Shown one piece after another: positions 40,635-49,139 of a stretch of DNA of 64,000 nucleotides (positions are counted from its first letter, which is position 1; each line of letters starts with the position of its first letter). Made by a program: the position numbers and the translations under genes. The notes beneath the pieces are model-generated. The model was not told where the DNA came from, made no database searches, and saw only the letters and a list, made by a program, of their open reading frames with translations. This DNA comes from Streptomyces sp. BK239 (GTDB lineage: Bacteria > Actinomycetota > Actinomycetes > Streptomycetales > Streptomycetaceae). The stretch covers positions 124,001-188,000 of the forward strand of contig NZ_SHKS01000002.1 of assembly GCF_004217285.1 (NCBI RefSeq). Reading direction: 5' to 3'.

Positions 40635-41249
40635 TTACCGGCCTATGACGTGGTGGGGTGCGGGTGCGTCGGGGAGGTGGGCGTCGAGGGGGACGTCGAA
40701 GTGCACGACCGCGTGGGCGGCGGCGGGGTCCTCGCGCTCGTCGTGCACGACGGTCCCGATCGAGCGCCAGAAACCCTCGGCGCCTTCGACGGACGGGTCC
40801 GTGTGCAGGTAGACGGAGCGGTAGCCGCCGTCCGCCGCCGCGAAGGCGAGCAGGCCGGCGACCAGCCGCCGGGCGAGTCCGCGCCGGCGGTGTTCGCGGC
40901 GGACGTACACGCGACGCAACTGCGCGGTGGCGCCGGACGGATAGCGCTCGGCGATGTGCCGTGGGTTCGGCGGATGCAGCGGACCGCGCGAGTCCAGCGC
41001 GCCCGTGGCGACGATCTCGCCGTCCGCGTCCAGCGCGACCAGCAGCGTGTGCCGGTCGGGGCTCAGGTACGCGGCGGCGGGATCGATGATGTCGCCGTGC
41101 CAGCGCGGCACGTACCCGGTGCCGAAGTCGCGGTAGACGGTGTCGAGCATGAGGGCCCGGGCCCCGTCGAGGTCGCCGGGACGGGCGGTGTGAATGCGGT
41201 AGTCAGGCACTTGCACATCATAGGCAATAAGTGGAACCCGGTTGATCAC
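40635..41249 (-). CDS. GNAT N-acetyltransferase
   Basis: 204 residues from GTG 41249, chosen because GAGGAGGGCAA lies immediately upstream; GTG codons at 41216 and 41210 lack one. The acetyl-CoA motif appears as 'QLRRVYVRREHRRRGLARRLV' (about residues 115-135). It is the first gene of the putative metallophore transport operon, behind a Zur-like box. It might acetylate a metallophore or protect against it; the substrate is unknown. Confidence 0.82.
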   Translation of the reverse strand: MINRVPLIAYDVQVPDYRIHTARPGDLDGARALMLDTVYRDFGTGYVPRWHGDIIDPAAAYLSPDRHTLLVALDADGEIVATGALDSRGPLHPPNPRHIAERYPSGATAQLRRVYVRREHRRRGLARRLVAGLLAFAAADGGYRSVYLHTDPSVEGAEGFWRSIGTVVHDEREDPAAAHAVVHFDVPLDAHLPDAPAPHHVIGR

Positions 41250-41280
41250 TTGCCCTCCTCCCCGCCGACCGACACCCCTC

Positions 41281-41308
41281 AACCTACCCACATGATATTC
41301 ATTTTCAA
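41281..41308 (-). promoter_or_regulatory. Zur-like box on the GNAT operon promoter
   Basis: On the minus strand TGAAAATGAATATCA (41293-41307) matches the Streptomyces Zur consensus TGAAAATGATTTTCA at 13 of 15 positions. It is striking AT-rich DNA in this genome. A -35 TTGAAA (41303-41308) and -10 TAGGTT (41281-41286) with a 16-base spacer overlap it, so binding of Zur with zinc would block transcription. The predicted start of transcription lies about 25 bases before the GNAT GTG. Confidence 0.72.
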
Positions 41309-41346
41309 AACCAGGCCGGAGTGTGACGCGCGCGACCATACGACAA

Positions 41347-41375
41347 CGCGGGGCCCGGACGAACCGGACCCCGCG
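41347..41375 (-). terminator. Terminator of the secreted hydrolase gene
   Basis: A 12-bp stem with one G-U pair in minus-strand RNA, loop of 5 bases (41359-41363), lies 33 bases after the hydrolase stop. It separates that gene from the Zur-controlled promoter. Confidence 0.65.
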
Positions 41376-41407
41376 CCCCGGGGTGCTCGCGGCGGCGTGC
41401 GTCGTGC

Positions 41408-44182
41408 TTACGGCTGGTCGAGCACCGTCCCCGTCAGCACCGGCCTGTCGGGCAGCGGCTCGGCGTGGCGGTCGGTCAGCGCCAGACGCGTCGACTCGGC
41501 CGGCTCGGCCACCTGATCTCGCACGGTCGGCACGGCGAAGTCCACGCCGGTGCTCCCGGGCGGGAGGTTGAGCCACACCCACAGGTGCGCGTCGGAGAGC
41601 GGCCGCTCGGGGTCGGGCACGTCACCGGAGAAGTCCTTGAGCCACCGCGGGTCCACGTCCTCGGTGGACAACTCGGCTCCCTGGGTGACCGCAAGCACCC
41701 GCACCGGCTCCCAGAGGTCCACCGCCGAGGGCGCGTCCACGGACAGCCGCCAGGTCAGCGTCCCGCCCTCGCTCACCCGGTCCGCGACCGGCGACAGGGT
41801 GACCACCGGCTCGGGGTCGTCGTTCATCACGGTGATCCCGCCCCGGTACTTGCCGACGACGGCGCCCCGGACCGCCTTGACGGCGATGTCGTGCTCCACG
41901 TCGTCGCCGTAGGCCGTGTCACCCTTCACCTCGACCGGCACGTCGACCGTGTCGCCGCCGGGCCGTACGGTCACGAGGCGGTTCTCGGCCCGGCCGCTGT
42001 CGGGGTCGATGACGTACACGCGGACCTGCCCGCTGCCGTGCCCGGAGACCTCGACGGGGATGCGGTAGGTGCGCGTGCCCGAGTCGCCCTCCTCGACGAT
42101 GGTGCGGCCCACGTCGACACGCGCCAGTGCGGTGGCCTTCACCGCCGAAGTGCCGGGCGCCCAGCCCCAGGCGTCCATCAGCCAGGCCTGCCCGGACTGT
42201 GAACGGGGCGTCAGTTCGAGGGATTCGACGTGCCCGAGGTCGAGCCCGGCGCGGGTCGCAGCCGACAGCGGGACGCGCAGCTCCTGAGCCCAGTGGGAGG
42301 CGGTGTCCGCGGAACCCGGGAGCCCGTCCACCCGGACCGAGCCCAGTGTCACCCGACGGTCCGAGGAGTCGGTGACGGACACGTCGAACGTCGTGCCGGT
42401 CGTGTTCGGCGGCACGAAGACCCGGAGCGCGAGCTTCTGGGAGCCGCGGAGGGAGAGCGGCGCGGCCGGGGTGACACGCGCGGCCGCGCCCGGAACGGAC
42501 CACTTCAGGTGCACCGCGCTGCGACCGGTCTCCTGTCGCGTCTCCCACGACGCGAAGTGTGGTGACGATCCGGCGGCATCCGGGTCCAGACAGGCCACGG
42601 CCGGGTCGGGGTCGACCGCCGAACACAGCCGGGCGCCGGTCACCTTCGCCCCGCCGTCCGGCAGGAAGCCACCGCTGCGGCGGCCGCCGACCGCGTGGGT
42701 CAGCACCCGGGCCGGGTCGGCGGACGGGGCCCGCCGGCCGGAACCGTCGAGCAGGGGGAGCACCCGATCGTCGCCGGCGAGGAAGAGCCGGGCCGCGGCG
42801 GCGATGTACGTGGCGCCCGCCTTGTGCTGCTGGGCGGCGGTCAGCCGGGTCGCGGCGCCCGGCGCGCACACCGGGTCCGGCTGCTCCGGGTCGTTCCCGA
42901 AGTCGTCCCTGGCCGGTGCGACGGCCTCGCCCGGGGTCCACTCGCTGTTGAAGTAGTTGTGGTTGGCGCCGATCATGTAGACCGCGCTGTGCAGAGCCGC
43001 GCCCCGGCCGACCCCGCGCGTCCCGTCGACGAAGCCCTCGCCCTGAAGGTCCGCCACATCGCCGTCGCAGCCCGGCAGCAGCGTCACGGACGGCACGTCG
43101 GCGACCGGGTTCTGGCCGAAGATCGTCGGGCCGATGAGCACGGTCCCGCGCACCTTCCAGCGCACCGGGCCCCGGTAGCCGTCCTCGACGGCCGGCGGCG
43201 GGTAGAGGCTGTCCATCGCGGCCCGGTTGACGCCCTCGCCACCGCGCGAGTGGCCGACGAGCAGGACTCGGGAGAGGTCCGCCTTCACCGCCTCGCGTAC
43301 GACGAACGGGGCGGTGGAGCGATGGGCGCCCCAGTCGGCCCAGTGGGCGAGGTGCTGCCGTACCAGCGAGGAACGCGCCTGCGCGCCGGCGTCCTCCGTC
43401 TCCAGGTCCTGGGCGTTGACGCCGTTCGCCGAGATCGACACCGTCACATAGCCCTGGGAAGCCAGCAGCCGCTGGTCGCGCAGATGACCCAGGTAGCTCG
43501 GTATCGGCTGGTAGCCGTCCGCGCAGGGCCAGTCACCGGTCATGTCGTCCTCGGAGCCCGGCTTGTAGCAGGTGTCGTGGCGGCCGTGCAGGAACAGCGC
43601 CAGCGGCCGGCTGCCGGCGGCGTGCTTCGGCGCCACCACCTGCGCGCGCATCTCCACCGGGGTGGCGTATCCGGGCAGGCGCACCGGGGCGAGGTCGTAC
43701 TCGCCGGTGACCGTGCGGTACGCGCCGGGTTCGCCAGGGTCGACGCCGTTCGCCGGCGCCTGCGCGGGCATCCGCGCCACGCGCGAGCCGGAGCCGCGGG
43801 TGTCGTCGGCCGACGCGTCCAGCCGACGCCCCGCGGCGGTGACTTGCAGATCCGTCAACTGCTCGGGCCGTATCTCATTCTCTTCGAGGTCGAGCCGGAA
43901 GGTCCGCCCGTCCCTCGCCGGCTTCGGCACCCCCAACGGGCGGTCCCCGGTCCGGAACTCGACTCTCGCATCACCCATGGGCACGGCCTTCGGCGCACGC
44001 CAGACCAGCTCACGCGTTCCGGCCTCCCCGTCGATCCGCCACCCCGGCGGGAGCGGGTTGCCCTTCGCTGCTTCCAACAGCGCCAGGTCGTGCGGCTGTT
44101 GAGCCTGTGCCGGTCCGGACGAGGCCATCAGGGCCGCCAGCACCGCCACGACGGCCGCACCTGTTCGCCGGGCGTGGATCAA
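41408..44182 (-). CDS. Large secreted alpha/beta hydrolase with Calx-beta-like domains
   Basis: 924 residues from TTG 44182, chosen for GAGGAGAGGG just upstream and because it begins directly with a signal peptide ('HARRTGAAVVAVLAALM', Ala-rich cleavage near residue 28). The hydrolase domain has 'LALFLHGRHDTCY' (oxyanion region) and the nucleophile elbow 'VGHSRGGEG' (about residues 305-313). A middle beta domain follows, and the C-terminus (about 700-900) resembles Calx-beta repeats ('YRIPVEVSGHGSGQVRVYV', 'VTLSPVADRVSEGGTLTWRL'). It is probably an exported esterase or lipase. The substrate is unknown. Confidence 0.78.
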   Translation of the reverse strand: MIHARRTGAAVVAVLAALMASSGPAQAQQPHDLALLEAAKGNPLPPGWRIDGEAGTRELVWRAPKAVPMGDARVEFRTGDRPLGVPKPARDGRTFRLDLEENEIRPEQLTDLQVTAAGRRLDASADDTRGSGSRVARMPAQAPANGVDPGEPGAYRTVTGEYDLAPVRLPGYATPVEMRAQVVAPKHAAGSRPLALFLHGRHDTCYKPGSEDDMTGDWPCADGYQPIPSYLGHLRDQRLLASQGYVTVSISANGVNAQDLETEDAGAQARSSLVRQHLAHWADWGAHRSTAPFVVREAVKADLSRVLLVGHSRGGEGVNRAAMDSLYPPPAVEDGYRGPVRWKVRGTVLIGPTIFGQNPVADVPSVTLLPGCDGDVADLQGEGFVDGTRGVGRGAALHSAVYMIGANHNYFNSEWTPGEAVAPARDDFGNDPEQPDPVCAPGAATRLTAAQQHKAGATYIAAAARLFLAGDDRVLPLLDGSGRRAPSADPARVLTHAVGGRRSGGFLPDGGAKVTGARLCSAVDPDPAVACLDPDAAGSSPHFASWETRQETGRSAVHLKWSVPGAAARVTPAAPLSLRGSQKLALRVFVPPNTTGTTFDVSVTDSSDRRVTLGSVRVDGLPGSADTASHWAQELRVPLSAATRAGLDLGHVESLELTPRSQSGQAWLMDAWGWAPGTSAVKATALARVDVGRTIVEEGDSGTRTYRIPVEVSGHGSGQVRVYVIDPDSGRAENRLVTVRPGGDTVDVPVEVKGDTAYGDDVEHDIAVKAVRGAVVGKYRGGITVMNDDPEPVVTLSPVADRVSEGGTLTWRLSVDAPSAVDLWEPVRVLAVTQGAELSTEDVDPRWLKDFSGDVPDPERPLSDAHLWVWLNLPPGSTGVDFAVPTVRDQVAEPAESTRLALTDRHAEPLPDRPVLTGTVLDQP

Positions 44183-44342
44183 TGACCCTCTCCTCAAACC
44201 CCTTGCGCAGACGCCCCGTCGGTCCCGGAGCGTCTTTCGCGTCACCTAGGACGGGGAAGGGTGGGGGTGGGTTGTCTGCACGGAGGCCGACGATGCCGGG
44301 CGAGCGCCGTCCCGCACGGCGTGCCCGACCCCAGGAGTCCCG

Positions 44343-44546
44343 CTAGCGGCCGATCTTGTCCAACTCGGCGAGGTCCTCGTCGGAGAGTGACAGGTATGCG
44401 CCGGCGGCGTTCTCGCGCAGGTGCGCCACCGACGAGGTGCCGGTGATGAGCAGGATGTTCGGCGACCGCCGCAACAGCCAGGCCAGGGCGACCGACATCG
44501 GCGTCGACCCCAGCCGGACGGCCACGGCGGAAAGCGCCTCGTCTTC
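44343..44546 (-). pseudogene. Aldo/keto reductase, C-terminal remnant
   Basis: Only the last 65 or so residues of an aldo/keto reductase remain ('[21 protein letters not shown]', then '[21 protein letters not shown]'). The frame upstream of about 44546 no longer resembles the family. No catalytic Tyr/Lys part is present, so the gene is dead. Confidence 0.7.
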
Positions 44547-44693
44547 CCCGAGTCCGCCCGCGCCTGGCTGTGGGCCGAGCACACCGCCGTCCCGCTGACC
44601 GACGCGCCCCTTGTCGTCACCCACATCGCCTGGCCCGCGCACGGCCGCTCCCTGGCCCTGGCGGGACTTGTCCGCACGGCCACCCGGCTGTAG
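44532..44693 (+). pseudogene. LysR-type regulator, C-terminal remnant
   Basis: On the plus strand, '[18 protein letters not shown]' and '[21 protein letters not shown]' up to the stop at 44693 look like the end of a LysR effector domain. No start, helix-turn-helix or upstream domain remains. It abuts the oppositely oriented reductase remnant, marking a deletion junction near 44535-44545. The family call is tentative. Confidence 0.5.
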
Positions 44694-44728
44694 GAGCCCC
44701 TGCCCGCCGGCGGAGGAAGCGGCGCCGG

Positions 44729-44930
44729 TCACCGGTGCGCGGCCAGGAACGGCAGGACGACCTCGGCCATCTCGTCGGGCACTTCCTCCGCGAGGTCGTG
44801 GCCCGCGTCGAAGACGTGCCCGATGACGTCATGGGCCACCAACCGCGCCTGGGAATCGTTGCGTTCGCCGATGAAGGCGGAACCACCGAGGGCGAGGACG
44901 GGGATGTCCCGCCCGCTGCCCGTCACACCG
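44729..44930 (-). pseudogene. Alpha/beta hydrolase, C-terminal remnant
   Basis: The last 60 or so residues of an epoxide-hydrolase-like protein survive ('DIPVLALGGSAFIGERNDSQ', then '[21 protein letters not shown]'), including the catalytic His in 'AGHDLAEE'. The nucleophile part is missing. It runs into the truncated regulator upstream. Confidence 0.65.
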
Positions 44931-44955
44931 TCACTGGGAACATTCGCGCGAGAGA

Positions 44956-45489
44956 TCACCATGGCGTGCACTGTCCGGCTCCGCCGGAACGACGCCGCGA
45001 CGCTCCGCGTCGCCACCACGAGATGCGCTTCACCTCCGGCACGGGCACCGACCAGGCCGCCAGGCCCACGTCGCCCCGCGTCACGAACTTCGCCGACGCG
45101 CGCAGCGCTCCGGTGTTCCCGGACACTTCCTCCGCCCGCTCGACGTACGCCTCGTCGGCCATGCGCCGCCCCAACTCCACCGACTCCACGGTGTGCTTGG
45201 AGAAGCGGACGAGCTCCGCGAACTCCGCCCGGCTGTACCCCGCGTGCTCGCGGAGCGCCCGGCTGACGGCGCCCCAGGTGCGCAGACTGTCCGACGGGTC
45301 GGGCTCACGGGCCGGCTCGCAGTCGCCGGAACCGTCCTCGCCCTCCTCCTCGTCCTCCCTGTGGAGGAAGCCGCCGTCGTCTCCCTCGAAACCGTCGTCG
45401 ATCGCTCCCCTTTCGGAGCCACCGTCGCCGGCCGTACCCTCCTCGAAGCCTTCACCCTCGTCGTCCATGCTCATGCCGCTGAAGGTCAT
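44956..45489 (-). pseudogene. XRE-family regulator, truncated
   Basis: The start ATG 45489 has a strong GGGAGGTGG before it. After an acidic N-terminal region (Glu/Asp/Gly-rich, residues 1-55) comes a helix-turn-helix ('WGAVSRALREHAGYSRAEFAEL' shortened here to its core, about residues 65-90). Full-length relatives are about 270-290 residues; this frame loses similarity after about residue 140 and ends at 177. The C-terminal domain is gone, so it is probably inactive, though the DNA-binding part may still be made. Confidence 0.6.
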
Positions 45490-45589
45490 GCGCGGCCACC
45501 TCCCGTTCGCGTACGCGCTGTTCCTGGCCCCCACGCCTCGTCAGCACCAAGACTGGCGTCCAGATCCGCGTACCGTCCACAGAAAGTGC

Positions 45590-45612
45590 CCGTACGCTGA
45601 CTCAGCGTACGG
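45590..45612. promoter_or_regulatory. Perfect 23-bp palindrome upstream of the XRE gene
   Basis: CCGTACGCTGA and TCAGCGTACGG flank a single C. The one-base centre rules out an RNA hairpin and favours a dimeric protein-binding site. It lies about 100 bases upstream of the truncated XRE regulator start and is probably its autoregulatory operator. Confidence 0.6.
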
Positions 45613-45640
45613 ACCCGCCCGCGGGCTCGGCCTCCGTCGC

Positions 45641-45680
45641 GGGGGCGGTGCCGAACCGTTCACGGCTCGGCACCGCCCCC
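45641..45680 (-). terminator. Terminator of the EF-G paralogue
   Basis: An 18-bp stem (14 perfect pairs, one G-U pair in minus-strand RNA, then 3 pairs) with a 4-base loop begins 8 bases after the EF-G stop. The G-U pair, which would be an A-C mismatch on the other strand, shows selection for the minus-strand transcript. Confidence 0.8.
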
Positions 45681-45687
45681 TCACCGG

Positions 45688-47733
45688 CTACGGCGTCGCC
45701 GCCACCGTCGGCGCCGGGGCGTAGCCGGTGGGGCGGGCCGTGAAGGTGCCGCGGCCCTGGGTGCGGCTGCGCAGGCGCGTCGCGTAGCCGAACAGTTCGG
45801 CCAGCGGCACGGTCGCGGTCACCACGGCCGCTCCCCCGCGCACCTGCGAGCCGGTGACCCGGCCGCGGCGGGCCGCGAGGTCGCCGAGGACCCCGCCGAC
45901 CGCGTCCTCCGGCACGGTCACCGTGACCTCGACGACCGGTTCCAGCAACCGCATCACGCAGCCGCGCAGGGCTTCCCGCAGAGCGAGCCGGCCCGCCGTG
46001 CGGAAGGCCATCTCCGAGGAGTCCTTCACATGGGTCGCGCCGTCGGTCAGGGTGACGCGCAGCCCGGTCACCGTGTGCCCGCCGAGGGGACCCTCGGCGA
46101 GCGCGTCACGGCAGCCGGCCTCGACCGCGCGGACGTACTCCTGCGGCACCCGCCCGCCCACGACGGCGGACCGGAAGTCGAACCCGTCCTCCAGCGGCTC
46201 CACATCGAGCACGACATGGGCGAACTGGCCCGCGCCGCCGTCCTGTTTGACGTGCCGGAAGACCAGGCCGGACACTCCGCGCGCCACCGTCTCGCGGTAA
46301 GTGACGCGTGGGCGGCCGACGTTGATCTCCAGGCCAAGGGCGCGACGGATCTTCTCCACCGCGACCTCCAGGTGCAGTTCACCCATGCCGGACAGCACCG
46401 TCTGGCCGGTGTCGGCGTCGGTGCGGACCGTCAGCGACGGGTCCTCCTCGGCCAGCCGGGCGAGGGCCGTGACCAGTCGTTCGGTGTCCGTGCTCCGGCG
46501 CGGCTCGACCGCCACCGAGACCACCGGGTCGGCGACGCCGGGCGGCTCCAGGACGAGCGGGGCGTCCGGCGCGCACAGGGTGGAGCCGGCCCGCGCCGAC
46601 TTCAGGCCCACCACGGCCACGATGTCCCCGGCGACCGCCCGCTCCAACTGCGCGTGCCGGTCGGCCTGGACGCGCAGGATGCGGCCGATGCGTTCGGTGC
46701 GCCCAGCGGTCGCGTCCCACACGGTGTCTCCCTTCTCGATCGTGCCGGAGTACACCCGCACATAGGTGAGCCGGCCGGTGCTCGTGGCGCTGACCTTGAA
46801 CGCGAGGGCCGCGAACGGCGCCCCCGGGTCCGCGGGCCGCCGCTCGTCGGCCCCTTCGTGCACACCGTGTACGGCCGGCACGTCCAGGGGTGAGGGCAGG
46901 TAGTCGACGACGGCGTCGAGCAGCGGCTCGACGCCCCGGTTGCGGTAGGCCGAGCCGCACAGCACGACCACGCCGTCACCGGTGCGCGTCAGGTCGCGCA
47001 GGGCCGAGGACAGCGTGCTCGCCGAGAGCGTCTCCCGGTCGCAGAACTCCTCCAGCGCGGCCGGATGCCGTTCCGCCACCGCTTCCTCCAGCAGCCGCCG
47101 CCGGCGTAGCGCCTCCTCCCGCAGTGCCTCGGGGACGGCCCCCTCGGTCATCGTCTCCGCGCCGTCCTCCCAGGTCAGGGCACGCATGCGGAGCAGGTCG
47201 ACGACACCGGTGAAGGCGTCCTCCGCGCCGATCGGCAGCTGGACCACCAGCGGTACGGGGTGCAGGCTCTCGCGGATCGACGCCACGGCGGCGTCGAGGT
47301 CGGCGCCCGCGCGGTCCAGCTTGTTGACGAACGCGATCCTCGGCACGCCGTGCCGGTCGGCCTGCCGCCACACCGACTCGCTCTGCGGCTCCACGCCCGC
47401 GACGGCGTCGAACACCGCGACCGCCCCGTCGAGCACCCGCAGCGAACGCTCCACCTCGTCGGCGAAGTCGACGTGCCCCGGGGTGTCGATCAGGTTGACG
47501 CGATGGTCCCGCCAGGCGCAGCTGACGGCCGCCGCGAAGATGGTGATGCCACGGTCGCGTTCCTGGGGGTCGAAGTCGGTGACGGTGGTGCCGTCGTGGA
47601 CCTCGCCGCGCTTGTGCGTGGTCCCGGTGGCGTACAGGATCCGCTCGGTGACGGTGGTCTTGCCGGCGTCGACGTGGGCGAGGATGCCCAGGTTGCGCAC
47701 GGCGGCGAGGTGACGGTCGAGGTTGTTGCGCAC
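45688..47733 (-). CDS. Elongation factor G paralogue (EF-G2 type)
   Basis: 681 residues from GTG 47733. GTPase motifs are intact: '[16 protein letters not shown]' (P-loop, about residues 18-33), 'RGITI', 'DTPGHVDF' and 'NKLDRAGAD'. Domains II to V follow, with '[11 protein letters not shown]', '[14 protein letters not shown]' and a domain IV '[16 protein letters not shown]'. It is shorter and more divergent than the housekeeping FusA, which sits in the str operon elsewhere. Resistance-type ribosomal protection or stress translation is possible. The upstream leader ORF and hairpins suggest inducible expression. Confidence 0.9.
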   Translation of the reverse strand: MRNNLDRHLAAVRNLGILAHVDAGKTTVTERILYATGTTHKRGEVHDGTTVTDFDPQERDRGITIFAAAVSCAWRDHRVNLIDTPGHVDFADEVERSLRVLDGAVAVFDAVAGVEPQSESVWRQADRHGVPRIAFVNKLDRAGADLDAAVASIRESLHPVPLVVQLPIGAEDAFTGVVDLLRMRALTWEDGAETMTEGAVPEALREEALRRRRLLEEAVAERHPAALEEFCDRETLSASTLSSALRDLTRTGDGVVVLCGSAYRNRGVEPLLDAVVDYLPSPLDVPAVHGVHEGADERRPADPGAPFAALAFKVSATSTGRLTYVRVYSGTIEKGDTVWDATAGRTERIGRILRVQADRHAQLERAVAGDIVAVVGLKSARAGSTLCAPDAPLVLEPPGVADPVVSVAVEPRRSTDTERLVTALARLAEEDPSLTVRTDADTGQTVLSGMGELHLEVAVEKIRRALGLEINVGRPRVTYRETVARGVSGLVFRHVKQDGGAGQFAHVVLDVEPLEDGFDFRSAVVGGRVPQEYVRAVEAGCRDALAEGPLGGHTVTGLRVTLTDGATHVKDSSEMAFRTAGRLALREALRGCVMRLLEPVVEVTVTVPEDAVGGVLGDLAARRGRVTGSQVRGGAAVVTATVPLAELFGYATRLRSRTQGRGTFTARPTGYAPAPTVAATP

Positions 47734-47736
47734 GGC

Positions 47737-47752
47737 CCTTGGCCTTTCAAGG
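47737..47752 (-). promoter_or_regulatory. Small stem at the EF-G2 ribosome binding site
   Basis: In minus-strand RNA, CCTTG and CAAGG can pair around AAAGGC just before the GTG start. This would cover the only purine-rich sequence available as a Shine-Dalgarno. It fits a translationally masked start. Confidence 0.4.
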
Positions 47753-47851
47753 TGTTCCGGGAAGAACGGGCGGCGCGATTCGCCTGCGGGACGTGGTGCT
47801 GACGCACCGACAGAAGTGGTGCGGTGCGGAGTGTTCGGAGCGACGGTCCCG

Positions 47852-47956
47852 TCAGGCCGTCCGGTGCCGGCCGCGCAGCGGGCACCGGACGGACGGGGAC
47901 ACGAGGATCACCTCGAAGCGGGAGGGGGGAACGACGGCAGCGGTGCGCTCACGCAT
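47852..47956 (-). CDS. Leader ORF upstream of EF-G2
   Basis: 34 codons from ATG 47956, with GAGGGGAG at good spacing. The peptide begins '[19 protein letters not shown]' and has no known match that I can name. It ends inside a 12-bp hairpin and 118 bases before the EF-G2 start. Position, size and good Shine-Dalgarno suggest a regulatory leader peptide (ribosome stalling or attenuation) rather than a functional protein. Its translation is not proven. Confidence 0.45.
   Translation of the reverse strand: MRERTAAVVPPSRFEVILVSPSVRCPLRGRHRTA
47857..47892 (-). promoter_or_regulatory. Hairpin overlapping the leader ORF end
   Basis: A perfect 12-bp inverted repeat, CCGTCCGGTGCC and GGCACCGGACGG, with a 12-base loop covers the last codons of the leader ORF. 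A ribosome finishing the leader would disrupt it, the usual layout of an attenuator. There is no T-run. Confidence 0.55.
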
Positions 47957-48093
47957 GGCCGGCTCCCCTCGCTTGTTCGTCTTCGTCCTGGTGACGCGCT
48001 CGCCCTGTACGGGGCGGGCGCGCGGTGTGTGGCGAGTGTAGGGAGGGAGGGGCGGGCCCCGCACGGGGTTTTCCGCGCCCGCCCTCCGCTCTC

Positions 48094-48822
48094 TCAGCCC
48101 GCGTAGAAGTGCCGCCGCACGCGGCGCAGCCAGGCGTCGGCCGCCCTGTCGTCGGGGTGTTCGGGCAGGGCGCTGCGCGTCTGCGTGAACGCCTCCTCGT
48201 AGCGGCGCAGCAGCGGCAGCGCCGCCTCGGGGTCGGCGGCCACCTGCTCGCCGAAGCGGTGGAAGCCGTCCGGGTCGTCGACGCGTATGGTCAACTCGCC
48301 TGTCGCGTAGAGCTGGTAGCCCTGCTCGCACAGTCGCTTGAGGTGCCGGGCGTGCTTGGCGGTGCGTCTGGCGGTGGCGGTGCTGTCCGCGCCGGGGCCC
48401 GCCGCGCCGTTGCGGTTCTGCAGCTTGCGGAACTGCTGGGTGGCGTAACCGAGATAGGCGTCGCGGATACGGCGGGCGCTGAGGAACGTCCCGCGGATGG
48501 CGACGAGTTCGTCGCCGAGCGGGGTGCGTGTCTCGTACAGGTCGTCGGGCAGCCAGACGAGTTCCATGACGGTGGGGTTGCCGCCGAGGGCGAGCCGGCA
48601 CCACTTGGCGGCCTCGTGCAGGGTGCGGTCGGGCGCGGTGCTGACGTGGGACTCCTTCGGGCCGTGCAGGCCGAGCAGTGCCTCGGTGGGGGCCGCGAAC
48701 ATGCCGAGCCGGTCCACGTCGGATCCCGCGTGCGCGAGTCCGTAGGCGGTCGAGCCGACGACGCCGGACAACAGGATGTTCGGGACGGTCACGTCGTGGA
48801 CGGTCCCGCTCTGGACGGTCAT
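48094..48822 (-). CDS. Nucleotidyltransferase-fold protein
   Basis: 242 residues from ATG 48822. The polymerase-beta-type motif 'GVVGSTAYGLAHAGSDVDRLG' (GS...DxD, about residues 20-40) marks the minimal nucleotidyltransferase fold. A helical C-terminal half follows ('CEQGYQLYATGELTI'). Relatives are predicted RNA-repair or nucleotide-modifying enzymes with unknown targets. It lies upstream of the EF-G2 gene on the same strand, but 360 bases with a separate leader lie between. Confidence 0.75.
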   Translation of the reverse strand: MTVQSGTVHDVTVPNILLSGVVGSTAYGLAHAGSDVDRLGMFAAPTEALLGLHGPKESHVSTAPDRTLHEAAKWCRLALGGNPTVMELVWLPDDLYETRTPLGDELVAIRGTFLSARRIRDAYLGYATQQFRKLQNRNGAAGPGADSTATARRTAKHARHLKRLCEQGYQLYATGELTIRVDDPDGFHRFGEQVAADPEAALPLLRRYEEAFTQTRSALPEHPDDRAADAWLRRVRRHFYAG

Positions 48823-49139
48823 GGGAGCCCCCGGGTGGTGATCGGCCGCCCCGGCCCGGACGTGGACGGCGGGCGGGAGCGGCAGGCGACGGAACCGACA
48901 TGATGCCCTGGCGACGGGCCCGTCCACCTGGCATTTACGGGCCGGGACGGCGGCCGCCCCGGCGAACGTCCACGCCGAAGCGCCCGGGCCCGCCCCGGGC
49001 GCCTTCCGTCACCCGGATGACCCAGTGCGCTGGTGACGCGGCCGGGCCGGTGGTGCGGTGGGAGGGCAGGGGGGCAGCCGCCACGCCGCCCGGCGCGCGC
49101 GGACGCGTCCGGCACCCGTTCCGTCTCCAGGAGGCACCT
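48823..49139. other. Intergenic region, no feature identified
   Basis: These 317 bases separate the divergent nucleotidyltransferase and lipoprotein genes. They must hold both promoters, but no convincing -35/-10 pair, operator or hairpin stands out. Only a weak palindrome-like GTCACCCGGATGAC near 49009 was noticed. Confidence 0.5.

Noticed and set aside
41217..41222. TATGAT right before GTG 41210, suggesting a leaderless GNAT transcript
   Set aside because: An in-frame GTG at 41249 has a perfect GAGGAGGG Shine-Dalgarno, and a better promoter overlaps the Zur-like box further upstream.
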